64,000 nucleotides of DNA from Candidatus Poribacteria bacterium WGA-3G. GTDB lineage: Bacteria; Poribacteria; WGA-4E; WGA-3G. The position numbers and the translations under genes are program-made. Under the pieces are notes generated by a model, which did no database searches, had not been told where the DNA came from, and saw only the letters and a list, made by a program, of their open reading frames with translations. Location of the stretch: positions 121,776 through 185,775 of the forward strand of contig ASZN01000005.1 of NCBI GenBank assembly GCA_000406005.1, given 5' to 3'. This document shows positions 9,590-17,998 of the stretch, one piece after another; position 1 is the first letter of the stretch, and the number at the start of each line of letters is the position of its first letter.

Positions 9590-10339
9590 ATGACTAAAAA
9601 TATACAGATGACTTTTTGCCAATATGTTCTCTTAACGCTTGCGGTTGCTTTAACCTTTGTTTTCGTGGGAAGTACAGACGCACAAAAAGTGTTCGTACGA
9701 ACAGGATTTGAGGAATTCACCACCGGTAATCCACCCAAAGATTGGGAAGCAATTGGTGGCGACTTTGAAGTTTCTGGCGATACCGTCAAAACCGATAAAA
9801 AAGCGCTCGCTATCTTAGGGGGTGCGGATGGAGACGGACTCGGTATCCCTATAGAGACCGAAAACCCGATTATTTCGGTCGAATTCTATGTGTATATTGA
9901 AGGCGGCGGCAGGTCTTTCAATCTCAAAGTCGCCACCGCTGACGGTTTTGGCGAAAACAATGGTTGCACCTACATCAATTGGGATGCCGGTGTTGTCCGG
10001 CTTTACGACGGTGCCGCATGGCAACTCATTGGTGATTTTGAAACCGATACATGGAAATACGTCTACATTGTTGCTGATGTAGAAAAAAGTGAATTTGATT
10101 TTTACGTAGGCGACGGCAGGGACGATGCGTTGGGTGCCAAGCCAGAAAAAGGACTCCCCTTTCGGAATCCGGCACTCGGTCCCGTTGCCAAGTGGGTCGC
10201 TTTCTATGTATGGGGGATAGTTGTTCCTGGTTACATTGATGATTTATTGGTCTATGAAGGCGAAGAGGCACTTGACCTCGCTGTTGACCCGACCGGAAAA
10301 CTCACCACCTTCTGGGGACATATTAAGCAAGGGTTGTAG
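9590..10339 (+). CDS. Secreted beta-sandwich-like protein with C-terminal KL-x3-WG motif
   Basis: A 249-residue exported protein. A signal peptide (residues 1-28, hydrophobic core LLTLAVALTFVFVGS, ending near TDA) is followed by a beta-rich domain resembling concanavalin/LamG-type jelly rolls (FEEFTTGNPPKDWEAIGGDF, VEFYVYIEGGG, IDDLLVYEGEEA). The last residues are GKLTTFWGHIKQGL, a tail very like that of the LamG protein at 61894-62664. ATG 9590 has GAGGAAT just upstream and gives the signal peptide directly; the longer open frame begins inside the preceding PhyH gene and is not credible. Carbohydrate binding is a guess from fold only. Confidence 0.75.
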   Translation: MTKNIQMTFCQYVLLTLAVALTFVFVGSTDAQKVFVRTGFEEFTTGNPPKDWEAIGGDFEVSGDTVKTDKKALAILGGADGDGLGIPIETENPIISVEFYVYIEGGGRSFNLKVATADGFGENNGCTYINWDAGVVRLYDGAAWQLIGDFETDTWKYVYIVADVEKSEFDFYVGDGRDDALGAKPEKGLPFRNPALGPVAKWVAFYVWGIVVPGYIDDLLVYEGEEALDLAVDPTGKLTTFWGHIKQGL

Positions 10340-10367
10340 AAACGCTTTGTAAATTTGGAGATGGGAG

Positions 10368-11186
10368 ATGAAAAATAGTGAACCGATTTGCCTCACGCCA
10401 GCACAACGTTTACACTTTGACATCTACGGTTTCGTCCTATTAGAGAACGTCCTAAGCGACGATGAAGTTGAGCGGATGAAGGGCGCGCTCTACAGAATCA
10501 AAGCAGACGAGAATCTGGACACCAAACGCGTCTATGCTCGCGGGAGAAGCGAGCACCATGTCCTTTTCGGCAATCTTGTTGAATATGACCCCGCGTTATT
10601 GGAATACGCCGCACATCCAAAACTCGTACCGCTCGTTGAAGAAGTCGTCGGGGGTGCAGTACGTCTTGAGGAAACCGAAGCGATTATTAACAGACGGAAC
10701 CCAGAGACAGAATTGGACGAACTCCACAAACGCCGCTATAACCCAACCGGTTTCCATCGCGGGACGCAACACGGGTGGGGCACCTACATCGAACAGAACA
10801 AGTACCACTGCATCTTCGTCAAGACGCTCGCCTATCTCACCGATGTCGGTCCCGACGATGGCGGCACATGTGTCATACCGGGAAGCCATCGCCTGACGTG
10901 GAATCAGAGCGAAATGATTGAAGCAGCACTCTCAGATGACAAACTCATCTACCAAGTCGAGGCATCTGCAGGCTCCGTGCTGCTTTTTGCTGAGGCGTTG
11001 ATCCACAGTACGACTGCCATCCGTAGCGACAAAGAGCGGGTTATTCTCATCTCCGGTTATACACCCCCGATGGTGCGCGAATGGCCCGGCAATGAGGTGA
11101 GTCCTGAATTTATTGAGACATTACCAGAAGACATCCGTCCGCTCATCTCAGGAAGCGATAGTTGGCACTGGAAACGGCGGTATTAA
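10368..11186 (+). CDS. Phytanoyl-CoA dioxygenase (PhyH) family protein
   Basis: A 272-residue Fe(II)/2-oxoglutarate dioxygenase-like protein. It has the N-terminal PhyH opening (LTPAQRLHFDIYGFVLLENV), a GFHRGTQHGWGTY region where the metal HxD/E normally sits, DVGPDDGGTCVIPGSHRLTW, and a distal His in ALIHSTTAIRSDKERV with the Arg expected for 2-oxoglutarate. The canonical HxD is not clear-cut, so the metal site may deviate. A GGAG ribosome site precedes ATG 10368. The coding sequence near 10977-11020 is the likely source of the duplicated DNA scrap at 13094-13223. Substrate unknown. Confidence 0.8.
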   Translation: MKNSEPICLTPAQRLHFDIYGFVLLENVLSDDEVERMKGALYRIKADENLDTKRVYARGRSEHHVLFGNLVEYDPALLEYAAHPKLVPLVEEVVGGAVRLEETEAIINRRNPETELDELHKRRYNPTGFHRGTQHGWGTYIEQNKYHCIFVKTLAYLTDVGPDDGGTCVIPGSHRLTWNQSEMIEAALSDDKLIYQVEASAGSVLLFAEALIHSTTAIRSDKERVILISGYTPPMVREWPGNEVSPEFIETLPEDIRPLISGSDSWHWKRRY

Positions 11187-11233
11187 ATCTCCGGTGTATG
11201 CGCAGTCGGTAATCTTGATTTCCTCAGGCTCAG

Positions 11234-11289
11234 TAGGTGCGGTTTTACGGGGACTTGCCATAAGCGATCTGTATTCCTAATCGCACCTA
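11234..11289. repeat. Imperfect inverted repeat TAGGTGCG / CGCACCTA
   Basis: TAGGTGCG (11234-11241) and CGCACCTA (11282-11289) form an 8-bp inverted repeat around about 40 nt. The left arm continues as GGTTTT, like the TAGGTGAGGTTT element at 48111. It may be a dispersed intergenic palindrome or a terminator for the PhyH gene upstream. Confidence 0.5.
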
Positions 11290-11300
11290 TATGCCTACTT

Positions 11301-11414
11301 ATACCATTTCTGTTAATAAATCTCTCTTTACGTAGAACAAACTGTTAGTTTGTTGCGCAGTGTTACACATTTTACGAAAACCGATAATGTGATAACATCG
11401 TTTAGAAATGGTAT
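11301..11414. repeat. 11-bp inverted repeat pair upstream of the AAA gene
   Basis: ATACCATTTCT (11301-11311) and AGAAATGGTAT (11404-11414) are perfect inverse complements enclosing 92 nt. The segment lies immediately before the AAA-ATPase gene. The arrangement would suit a small non-autonomous element or a long regulatory stem; no target-site duplication was established. Confidence 0.55.
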
Positions 11415-11460
11415 TATTTTCAGAATTCACTATGATGTCCCGCGTCTTGCAGGAGGAAAA

Positions 11461-13080
11461 ATGAGAAGTTTTGGTACCTACGGACATGTGCGTCCTGAGC
11501 AGCATTATATCGTTCCGCGGACTACGGAGGTCGCTGATTTCATCAACCGGGTCAAAGCAGGCAGATACATTGTGCTGTTCGCACCACGTCAGACCGGAAA
11601 AACGACCTTTTTCCGATTAGCACTTAATACGCTCACGGCTGAGGACCCCGCCTATTTTCCTATCCTGTTGGATTTCCAAACAATGCGCAACGCTTCATCT
11701 ACAACCTTTTATGAGCAACTCACCCACATGATTCAACGGCAAATTGTGTCTGTTTTTGAAAAACGCAGGGGTACACCTTCTGAGGTGCTCACCCAATTTC
11801 TGGAGAAAACAACGTTAACCGACCATTTTTCGATGATAAATTTTTTTCAGGATCTTGAAAACTTGCTGAATAGCGATTCTCAGACGCATGCACGAACCAT
11901 CAAGCGGGTTATACTCCTCATCGACGAGTTTGACGGTATTCCGCAAACTGTCCTAAGCGATTTTCTATATTCACTCCGCCAGATTTATCTTTCTCAGGAG
12001 ATGCAATGTCCCTACAGTGTTGGTATCGTCGGTGTCAAGAGCATCTCACAACTCGACTACGACCGGTCCGTCTCTCCGTTCAATATCCAAGATGAATTCA
12101 AATTGCCGAACTTTACACCTGAACAGATACAAGAACTTCTTCAACAATATACAGAGGAAGTCGGGCAAGCTTTCGTCCCAGAGGTCATTGAATCTATTTA
12201 CAAACAGACTGCCGGACAGCCGTTCTTAGTAAATCGCCTTGCCCAGATACTCACCCAAGAGTTGGACATTCCTAAAACTGAAACTTTTACGAGCGATCAT
12301 TTTTCAAAGGCACACGCGCAACTCCTTGAAGAAGATAATACCAATCTTACACATCTGATTACCAATATTCGCAGAGATCGCCGATTTGAGACGCTGCTCA
12401 TGAGGATCACAGCCGCTGAAGAGAGTGTGAACTTTAACCTCCGAGATGAACTTATCAGCACCCTCTTTACGTACGGCGTGATTGCTAAAGGGGCTGACGG
12501 TCTATGCGAAATTCTGAACCCGATTTATCTCTATTGCATTCTACAGACATTCAAACCGCTGATAAATGGGTTAGAGCACCAATACCTCCCGGAAGACACT
12601 GACGCGGGATTCAGCGATTACCTCACACCGGCTGGACACATTGACCTCGTATCACTCCTTGATAATTTCCGGGACTTCATCGGGCGTGCAGGTTTCCAGA
12701 TTCTGCAGGTACCAGATACGCCACGAGAGTCCGTGGGCAGACACCTCCTGCTTGCCTATCTTGATCAGTTTGTTAAGCTCGTCGGCGGTGTGATGCACAT
12801 TGAGGTGCAAACCGGGCGCGGGCGGATGGACCTTATTATTACCCACAATCAGCGAAAATATATTGTCGAAACGAAAGTTTGGAGAGGTGCCAGCCGCTAT
12901 CAAGCAGGTAAAAAGCAACTCGCCGCGTATCTTAAATTGGAGGGTGTGAGAGAAGGATATTATGTCGTATTTGATCATCGGGTAGAGCCAGAGCCGCGCC
13001 TGGAGACCGAAACAGTTGAGGGTGTGAAAATTCGGAGTTACGTGATCCCTGTGATACAAGAACTTCCTTCAACCCGTTAG
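11461..13080 (+). CDS. AAA-like ATPase with C-terminal PD-(D/E)XK nuclease-like domain
   Basis: A 539-residue protein. The N-terminus (RPEQHYIVPRTTEVADFIN) leads to a P-loop LFAPRQTGKTTFFR and a Walker B-like VILLIDEFDGIPQ, as in the AAA-like (AAA_35/AAA-ATPase_like) family. A winged-helix-like linker region follows, then near residues 470-520 GRGRMDLIITHN and YIVETKVWRG, giving the D...ExK spacing of PD-(D/E)XK nucleases. ATG 11461 directly follows CAGGAGG, which decides the start over an upstream open frame. This family is common near defence genes but its function is not established; here it adjoins a restriction-modification pair. Confidence 0.8.
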   Translation: MRSFGTYGHVRPEQHYIVPRTTEVADFINRVKAGRYIVLFAPRQTGKTTFFRLALNTLTAEDPAYFPILLDFQTMRNASSTTFYEQLTHMIQRQIVSVFEKRRGTPSEVLTQFLEKTTLTDHFSMINFFQDLENLLNSDSQTHARTIKRVILLIDEFDGIPQTVLSDFLYSLRQIYLSQEMQCPYSVGIVGVKSISQLDYDRSVSPFNIQDEFKLPNFTPEQIQELLQQYTEEVGQAFVPEVIESIYKQTAGQPFLVNRLAQILTQELDIPKTETFTSDHFSKAHAQLLEEDNTNLTHLITNIRRDRRFETLLMRITAAEESVNFNLRDELISTLFTYGVIAKGADGLCEILNPIYLYCILQTFKPLINGLEHQYLPEDTDAGFSDYLTPAGHIDLVSLLDNFRDFIGRAGFQILQVPDTPRESVGRHLLLAYLDQFVKLVGGVMHIEVQTGRGRMDLIITHNQRKYIVETKVWRGASRYQAGKKQLAAYLKLEGVREGYYVVFDHRVEPEPRLETETVEGVKIRSYVIPVIQELPSTR

Positions 13081-13093
13081 CAACAAACGCGGG

Positions 13094-13223
13094 TTTCGTG
13101 CTGCTTTTTACTTTCGCGTTGATCCACAGCACAACTGCTTTCTGCTAAAAGTTCTGGATTTCGTGCTGCTTTTTACTTTCGCGTTGATCCACAGCACAAC
13201 TGCTTTCTGCTAAAAGTTCTGGA
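13094..13223. repeat. 65-bp tandem duplication derived from a PhyH gene
   Basis: Two near-identical 65-bp units (13094-13158 and 13159-13223) lie between the AAA gene and the restriction gene. Translated on the plus strand each reads VLLFTFALIHSTTAF, matching VLLFAEALIHSTTAI of the PhyH gene at about 10977-11020. So they are scraps of a PhyH-like gene, later duplicated. The last codons of the restriction gene (stop at 13210-13212) lie in the second unit. Confidence 0.75.
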
Positions 13224-13836
13224 TATGGAATGTTCGCATGGATCTGCATACGGATATTTTCTGACCATAGTTATCGGTCCGGGTCCTATTGTAAGGAAAC
13301 ACTGGAGTGCCTTGACGGACAAGCTCCCAATACCCTATATCTCTATGGGTCGCCCATCTCATAAAACAAATTCCTGCCCTATCTGATACTAAATCAAGTG
13401 TCCTGCCAAATTTGTCCCCTAAAATTATTGTAAATATATACAAATCCTTCGGTTGCCTATGATACTGATCTATAGGCACGAGTGCCCAAGCATTCTGTTC
13501 TATCTGTGACTCCCTTCGTATTTGGGATTCCCATGTGCGATATACATGGAAAGACTTTACATCTCCTAAAATATGCCTATCTAAGTCCTCAATTCTGAAA
13601 TCAAATTTATCGGGACCTCCGGTATCCGTGCCTTGAATTACTGATAATCCTAAGACTTCTTGGAGATACCTAAAAACGACTCGCTCAGCAACCTTGCCAA
13701 CATAAATGTGAAACTGCCTTTTATCAAGGCTTCCGGGTGTATTGTCATACCCCATACGGTTATATGTCCTATGGACCGTCTCACTAGCGAACTGCAACGC
13801 TATATCAGAATCTTCGGATGTTATCTCAAACCACAT
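13210..13836 (-). CDS. Putative type II restriction endonuclease
   Basis: A 208-residue protein encoded 4 nt after its neighbouring DNA methyltransferase on the same strand, the usual layout of a restriction-modification pair. The sequence GGPDKFDFRIEDLDRHILGD followed by VKSFHVY offers an Asp and a D-V-K that fit the PD-(D/E)XK nuclease core, with an N-terminal helix and an Arg-rich region before it. I recognise no named restriction enzyme family. The role is inferred from context plus this motif. The C-terminal residues and stop extend into the PhyH-derived repeat, suggesting the pair was inserted or rearranged at this site. Confidence 0.65.
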   Translation of the reverse strand: MWFEITSEDSDIALQFASETVHRTYNRMGYDNTPGSLDKRQFHIYVGKVAERVVFRYLQEVLGLSVIQGTDTGGPDKFDFRIEDLDRHILGDVKSFHVYRTWESQIRRESQIEQNAWALVPIDQYHRQPKDLYIFTIILGDKFGRTLDLVSDRAGICFMRWATHRDIGYWELVRQGTPVFPYNRTRTDNYGQKISVCRSMRTFHIQNF

Positions 13837-13840
13837 AGAG

Positions 13841-14701
13841 TTAAATCCTCTGAAAAGTTAGACAATAGTGATGGAAGTTATTGGTTGCGTAAGTTGTTGG
13901 ATACCCATAGATGCCTAATTTCCCCTGCTCCTTACACCAAATCCTTTCTCCTTTCATCTTCCAAAGTCCTGTTTCAACTAATAAGAGACCCAGTTGCCAC
14001 GCAATCGGCACCAATAGCCCTTCATAATTGAGATTTTGTATAATGATTGTAAGATACCGTTTTGGCTTCAATACCCTATAGACATCCGTAAACAGAGAAA
14101 CTAACTGCTGTAGATACTCCTCTACTTTCTCTATATTTCCAATGTCATCAGGACTGTTACTGTATACAAAAGATTCCCCGCGCTCTTGTCTCTTTTTATG
14201 ACGCGTATCCTTATTTCCACCTCTACTTTTATGGAGTGTATTCCAATAGGGTGGCGATGTAAAAATATAATGAAATGATTCGGGTGGTAACCGTTCTGTA
14301 TCTTTAATAACTTCCAGAACGTTCCCAACAAATATTGGATGTGAGGTACGGGTCGCAGCAAACTCAGCAAAATGAAGGTTGAGTTCAATCCCCGCAGAAC
14401 ACCTTCCCATCGCCTCTGCAACTTCCATTGTGGTGCCTGATCCCAAAAACGGATCAAGCACAGATTCACCCTCTTTTGTAAAAAAGTGAAGGTGATCTTC
14501 TACCAATTCAGCAGGAAATGTTGCGGGATGTAAAGATATTCTCTCTCTATCACACCCTTTACGGCTAAGTGTAAACCATGACTTTGAAAACTTGATCCAT
14601 TCTTTAGCTGTTAAGTTATTCAGAGTTTTCTTATTCGATTTTTTACTCGGATTAGATGTCTCTGCTGCTTCTTGAAATAAATCCATCCGCATTTGTACCA
14701 T
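13841..14701 (-). CDS. DNA methyltransferase (N4-cytosine/N6-adenine type)
   Basis: A 286-residue modification methyltransferase that would transfer a methyl group from S-adenosylmethionine to a base in the recognition site, protecting host DNA. Seen in order: a motif X-like SLHPATFPAELVEDHL, the SAM-binding motif I DPFLGSGTTMEVAEAMG, and the catalytic motif IV YIFTSPPYWNT. SPPY is commonest in N4-cytosine enzymes. Order X, I, IV suggests a gamma-like class. AGGAGG lies 6 nt before the ATG. Partner restriction gene follows after 4 nt. Recognition sequence not predictable. Confidence 0.88.
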   Translation of the reverse strand: MVQMRMDLFQEAAETSNPSKKSNKKTLNNLTAKEWIKFSKSWFTLSRKGCDRERISLHPATFPAELVEDHLHFFTKEGESVLDPFLGSGTTMEVAEAMGRCSAGIELNLHFAEFAATRTSHPIFVGNVLEVIKDTERLPPESFHYIFTSPPYWNTLHKSRGGNKDTRHKKRQERGESFVYSNSPDDIGNIEKVEEYLQQLVSLFTDVYRVLKPKRYLTIIIQNLNYEGLLVPIAWQLGLLLVETGLWKMKGERIWCKEQGKLGIYGYPTTYATNNFHHYCLTFQRI

Positions 14702-14737
14702 GCCAATCCTCCTTGTTTAGCAATATCATACGCTCAC

Positions 14738-15016
14738 TCACAAACTTTGAACGTTCTCGCTCCGATTTTCACGATAATATCTCCTTTTCAAGCGTGCAGC
14801 TTGTAAGAGGTGATAGTAGCGCGGACTATGCATTACGTTCGGACGAAGGATCGGATAAAGCACACGTCGAGGACGCGCACGCCTCCACAAATCTACACAA
14901 CGCCTGTAATCGTGCAATTGAAACAGTCTACCGACAGCCTTCGGTGCAATAATCACACCAAGGCCAGGAATACACATCCGGTGATTTGGACTGATGAAAG
15001 CTTTTGAATCATCCAT
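14738..15016 (-). CDS. Small hypothetical ORF, possibly degraded
   Basis: A 92-residue ORF upstream of the methyltransferase on the same strand. The start has a fair ribosome site (AAAAGGA 9 nt before ATG). The first ~38 residues (MDDSKAFISPNHRMCIPGLG) look protein-like, while the rest is Arg/Tyr-rich and could be out-of-frame, so the gene may be frameshifted. No family recognised. It could belong to the restriction-modification operon. Confidence 0.35.
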   Translation of the reverse strand: MDDSKAFISPNHRMCIPGLGVIIAPKAVGRLFQLHDYRRCVDLWRRARPRRVLYPILRPNVMHSPRYYHLLQAARLKRRYYRENRSENVQSL

Positions 15017-15063
15017 TATGCAACTTTCCTTTTAGCAGACAGTCTTTTATACTTTCAAAGCGG

Positions 15064-15339
15064 TTAACCTTTACCACACACATTTTGAAACACCCTAATA
15101 TGCTCGATTGCCATCCGCCGGAATCGGGCATCACATTTTTTACGAAATCGCCGGAGTGCCTCGTCAGCAAGGTTTTCGAGATCCATCGGTGAAATCGATT
15201 CGACAGTTAAATCCTGATCGTTGACGGCTATCTGATAAATCTTCTGTGCAAAAATCTGACTCTTCGATGGTTTGTGTCCTAAATCGTAAAACACACTAAA
15301 TGACCTCAATTTATCCAAAAATGATATATTATTATACAA
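15064..15339 (-). CDS. Small hypothetical helical protein
   Basis: A 91-residue ORF with no recognised family. It looks helical and basic in its second half (LENLADEALRRFRKKCDARF). No clear ribosome binding site is seen before the ATG at 15339. An AT-rich segment with repeated TAAATAGC lies just upstream and could be its promoter region. Grouping with the restriction-modification genes is by strand and proximity only. Confidence 0.4.
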   Translation of the reverse strand: MYNNISFLDKLRSFSVFYDLGHKPSKSQIFAQKIYQIAVNDQDLTVESISPMDLENLADEALRRFRKKCDARFRRMAIEHIRVFQNVCGKG

Positions 15340-15697
15340 TTTTTGACATTAAATAGCAATAAATTAACCAAAAAATGCCGGTAAATAGCACATAAATAGC
15401 GATAAAAATCAGTAAATTCATACTATTTAGCAGTAAATTGGAAGTATTTGTAAGAAATAATCTACAATTGAGGACATACTGAGCCGTTCAGAGCAGCAAT
15501 TACGACTCTCTTGGATGGAATTGAGGGATGCGGTCGGTGTGAATAGGGTAATACGTTGATGGCAGCAACAGGCGGAACACCGGTTCCAGATGGCAAAACC
15601 AGTCCCGTGTTTTGACGGACGCGTTTTAGAGGAAAACGAGTCCGATCTAAGCTAAAAAATGAGGGGAGTTGAGGCACGGAGTCTTGAAGATAACCGT
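15340..15697. other. AT-rich intergenic stretch with iterated TAAATAGC
   Basis: This gap of about 360 nt has no convincing gene. Its left part is very AT-rich and holds three direct copies of TAAATAGC (15350-15357, 15382-15389, 15393-15400). The right part (15462-15677) is GC-richer and open on the minus strand, encoding TGVPPVAAINVLPY, which looks like a dispersed repeat or relic rather than a gene. Confidence 0.5.
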
Positions 15698-16114
15698 CTA
15701 TGAAATATCTTCTAACAACGCAGCGAGGAGTTCCGCTGTTCGTGTAGTGGAAGGGACGGGGATAATGCGAAGTGCCTGTCCTAATTTTCGGTTCCTATCC
15801 ACCCATTCAAGCCGCTCGCGCGCATCTGTATCGCCAAAGTAGGCAGCATTGAAGTCTTGAACCAAGATCTGTTGCATCTCTAAAGCGAGGGAGCCGGCTT
15901 TAATACCGAAATATCTTTCCAATGCAAGCAGGTGTTTTTGACTCGGTTGTCTCCGACCAGTTTCCCAATGTTTTACTGTTTCAGCATCAACATTCATTTC
16001 ACTGGCAAGTTCTTCTTGTGTGACTTGTACCACTTTTTCGCGCAAATAGCGCAAGAAATATGGATTAATATCTGGTTGGGTATCTTGCGTGTTCCCTTGT
16101 GCACTGTTTTCCAC
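15698..16114 (-). CDS. XRE-family helix-turn-helix regulator
   Basis: A 138-residue DNA-binding protein. Residues ~18-70 form the Cro/C1-type helix-turn-helix: FLRYLREKVVQVTQEELASE, then MNVDAETVKHWETGRRQPSQ, with the recognition helix around VDAETVKHWE. The C-terminal half has no recognised domain. The start is GTG 16114 with TAGGAG about 7 nt upstream. A perfect palindrome 91 nt upstream (16205-16218) is a candidate operator. It could control the adjacent restriction-modification genes, as controller proteins do, but it is larger than typical C proteins and lies ~1 kb away. Confidence 0.8.
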   Translation of the reverse strand: MENSAQGNTQDTQPDINPYFLRYLREKVVQVTQEELASEMNVDAETVKHWETGRRQPSQKHLLALERYFGIKAGSLALEMQQILVQDFNAAYFGDTDARERLEWVDRNRKLGQALRIIPVPSTTRTAELLAALLEDIS

Positions 16115-16204
16115 GGAGGTCTCCTATCAAATTTGTAATTGCATAGGACTCACGTACCACTTCTTAAAGTCCGCCTGATACGGGGAGTCTAAGGGGTTTA
16201 AAAG

Positions 16205-16218
16205 GTGGAAATTTCCAC
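16205..16218. promoter_or_regulatory. Perfect palindrome GTGGAAATTTCCAC, candidate operator
   Basis: GTGGAAATTTCCAC reads the same on both strands and is flanked by AAAAG and TTTTT, extending the dyad. It lies between the XRE regulator gene and the convergent-side end of the sulfatase gene, upstream of the regulator's start. Autoregulation is an inference from position. Confidence 0.5.
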
Positions 16219-16304
16219 TTTTTGCATCTAAATGTCCAATATTTTCTTAATTTGCGTAAGTCCTATTTGTTTTCTAATGTTGGTGGAACGTCTCTTTAGG
16301 AGTC

Positions 16305-17816
16305 TCATGCTCCCGAAGTCCGCGGCATCCGCAACGGCTCTTTCCCCATCTCCGCGAACAGCAGCTTCATAACTAACTCTGCCTTCAACGCCGCATGTTC
16401 AGCCGAATTCCAGAGATTATTGATCTCGCCGGGATCCGATTTCAGATCAAACAACTCACCGTATTCTCGATTGTAATAAACCGTCAGTTTATACCGATCG
16501 TCAACGTAGGTTTTGACGTGTACCGTTGTCGGTTCATGGCGATTTTCGACGATGATGTGATCGCGTGCCTGTTCTGCTTCTCCCGACCAGACAGGCATCT
16601 GATCTACACCTGTCATGGAACGTGGAATGTCTATACCAGTGGCACTCAGGAACGAAGGTGCTAAATCCACCAGCGTCTGCAACGCCTCCGATTGTTTCCC
16701 CGCAGGCACAACCCCCGGATACCGCGCGATGAAAGGTACTCGGATGACATCTTCATAATGGAACGCGCCTTTTGCGACAAGTCCATGCTGTCCGTAAAAG
16801 TGTCCGTGATCGGATGTGAACACAACCAAGGTGTTATCTGCGAGTCCCAATTCATCCAGCTTCGCCATGATTTTCCCGATGTACTTATCCATCAGGCTTA
16901 CCATACCGTAGTACACGGCGATGTCCTTAGCGAGTTCATCCCGATCGCGTAGATGTGAGTTGAAACCGTGGACACCCTTCCCGCTTTCACGCCAAGCAGA
17001 AAAGTCAGGTTTTTGCTGCTGTGTTAATTGGAAGTGTGGCGGATTGTTGTCGTGTTCGCCTTCTGTTACAGAAGGCACCGTCAATTCTGCAGGATCATAC
17101 ATCGTATCCCACGGCTCTGGGACGAGGTATTTCGGGTGCGGATCAAAGAAACTTGCCCACAGAAAGAAATTCTCACCGTTCTGTTGGTAGTTTTCCATGA
17201 GTGCGTTCGTGCGTTCCGCAATCCATGTATCGTAATGGTATTCCTCTGGGATGGGCCACTTTCGGCGTTGACCACGTGCGTTTCCTGTCGGCGGCGCGAA
17301 ATAGTCTCGCCAATTCGTGCAACCGTTCTCTTCCATCCAGATAGCGTAGTGTTGTCCGACGTGTGCTTCGTCGGCGTGGTTGCGTGCCAACTCGACATGT
17401 TCAAACCCGTAAAACGGTTCGTTGAAACTCCGCCAAAAATCTAAATCTTGGAGGATCGGATAGGATTCGAGAGACGGAAATTCCTCAGTGCCGTGCAGGG
17501 GTTGGAAATGTGCTTTTCCGACAAGTGCCGTCCGATAGCCTGCATCTGTGAAGTCTTCACCGACGGTATGTTCATTTTCAGAGAGTTTTGTGCCGAGGGA
17601 CCAAGCACCGTGTTGGCTCGGATACTTTCCAGTGATAATAGATGCGCGTGTCGGTGTACAGGTCGGGTTCGGGCAATAGGCTCTATTGAAGAGTGTCCCT
17701 TGCTGTGCCAATGTGTCTAAGTGAGGAGTCTGGATTTCTGGATTGAGACATCCCAAAGTGTTCCAATGCTGCTGATCGCTGGTGATAAGTAAGATATTAG
17801 GTCTGGTTTCTGCCAT
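16305..17816 (-). CDS. Type I sulfatase (arylsulfatase family)
   Basis: A 503-residue sulfatase that hydrolyses sulfate esters and needs a formylglycine made from the Cys of its signature. Seen: metal-site Asp in RPNILLITSDQQHW, the signature NPTCTPTRASIITGKYPSQHG (CxPxR), VGKAHF, and VVFTSDHGHFYGQHG with the second metal-binding Asp-His. No signal peptide is obvious, so it is probably cytoplasmic. The start is ATG 17816, preceded by AAAGGA; an upstream extension of 47 residues is Cys-rich and improbable. Homologues include choline-sulfatase-like and mucin/polysaccharide sulfatases; the substrate is unknown. Confidence 0.92.
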   Translation of the reverse strand: MAETRPNILLITSDQQHWNTLGCLNPEIQTPHLDTLAQQGTLFNRAYCPNPTCTPTRASIITGKYPSQHGAWSLGTKLSENEHTVGEDFTDAGYRTALVGKAHFQPLHGTEEFPSLESYPILQDLDFWRSFNEPFYGFEHVELARNHADEAHVGQHYAIWMEENGCTNWRDYFAPPTGNARGQRRKWPIPEEYHYDTWIAERTNALMENYQQNGENFFLWASFFDPHPKYLVPEPWDTMYDPAELTVPSVTEGEHDNNPPHFQLTQQQKPDFSAWRESGKGVHGFNSHLRDRDELAKDIAVYYGMVSLMDKYIGKIMAKLDELGLADNTLVVFTSDHGHFYGQHGLVAKGAFHYEDVIRVPFIARYPGVVPAGKQSEALQTLVDLAPSFLSATGIDIPRSMTGVDQMPVWSGEAEQARDHIIVENRHEPTTVHVKTYVDDRYKLTVYYNREYGELFDLKSDPGEINNLWNSAEHAALKAELVMKLLFAEMGKEPLRMPRTSGA

Positions 17817-17898
17817 AATGTTTTCCTTTCTGTTGTATGTGTTGATAGAATCAGCATAGCACTTTATACAGAATAATTCAAGAAGAATGCTGTAGGAG

Positions 17899-17913
17899 GG
17901 GTTTGTAACCCCG
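17899..17913. repeat. Short palindrome GGGGTT-TGT-AACCCC
   Basis: A 6-bp stem with a 3-nt loop, preceded by TGTAGGA, in the gap upstream of the sulfatase. It resembles the elements at 48113 and 59304: GTAG followed by a small G-rich palindrome. Confidence 0.55.
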
Positions 17914-17998
17914 ATTTTGAAACGAATTAAATTCGGTGGACATCCATCACAAAACATGTTATTCTTTTAGACAGCATCGCAATTGTAAAGGAAAGTGA

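Noticed and set aside
15462..15677. 71-residue minus-strand ORF as a gene
   Set aside because: No ribosome site, and the TGVPPVAAINVLPY reading looks like dispersed repeat DNA.
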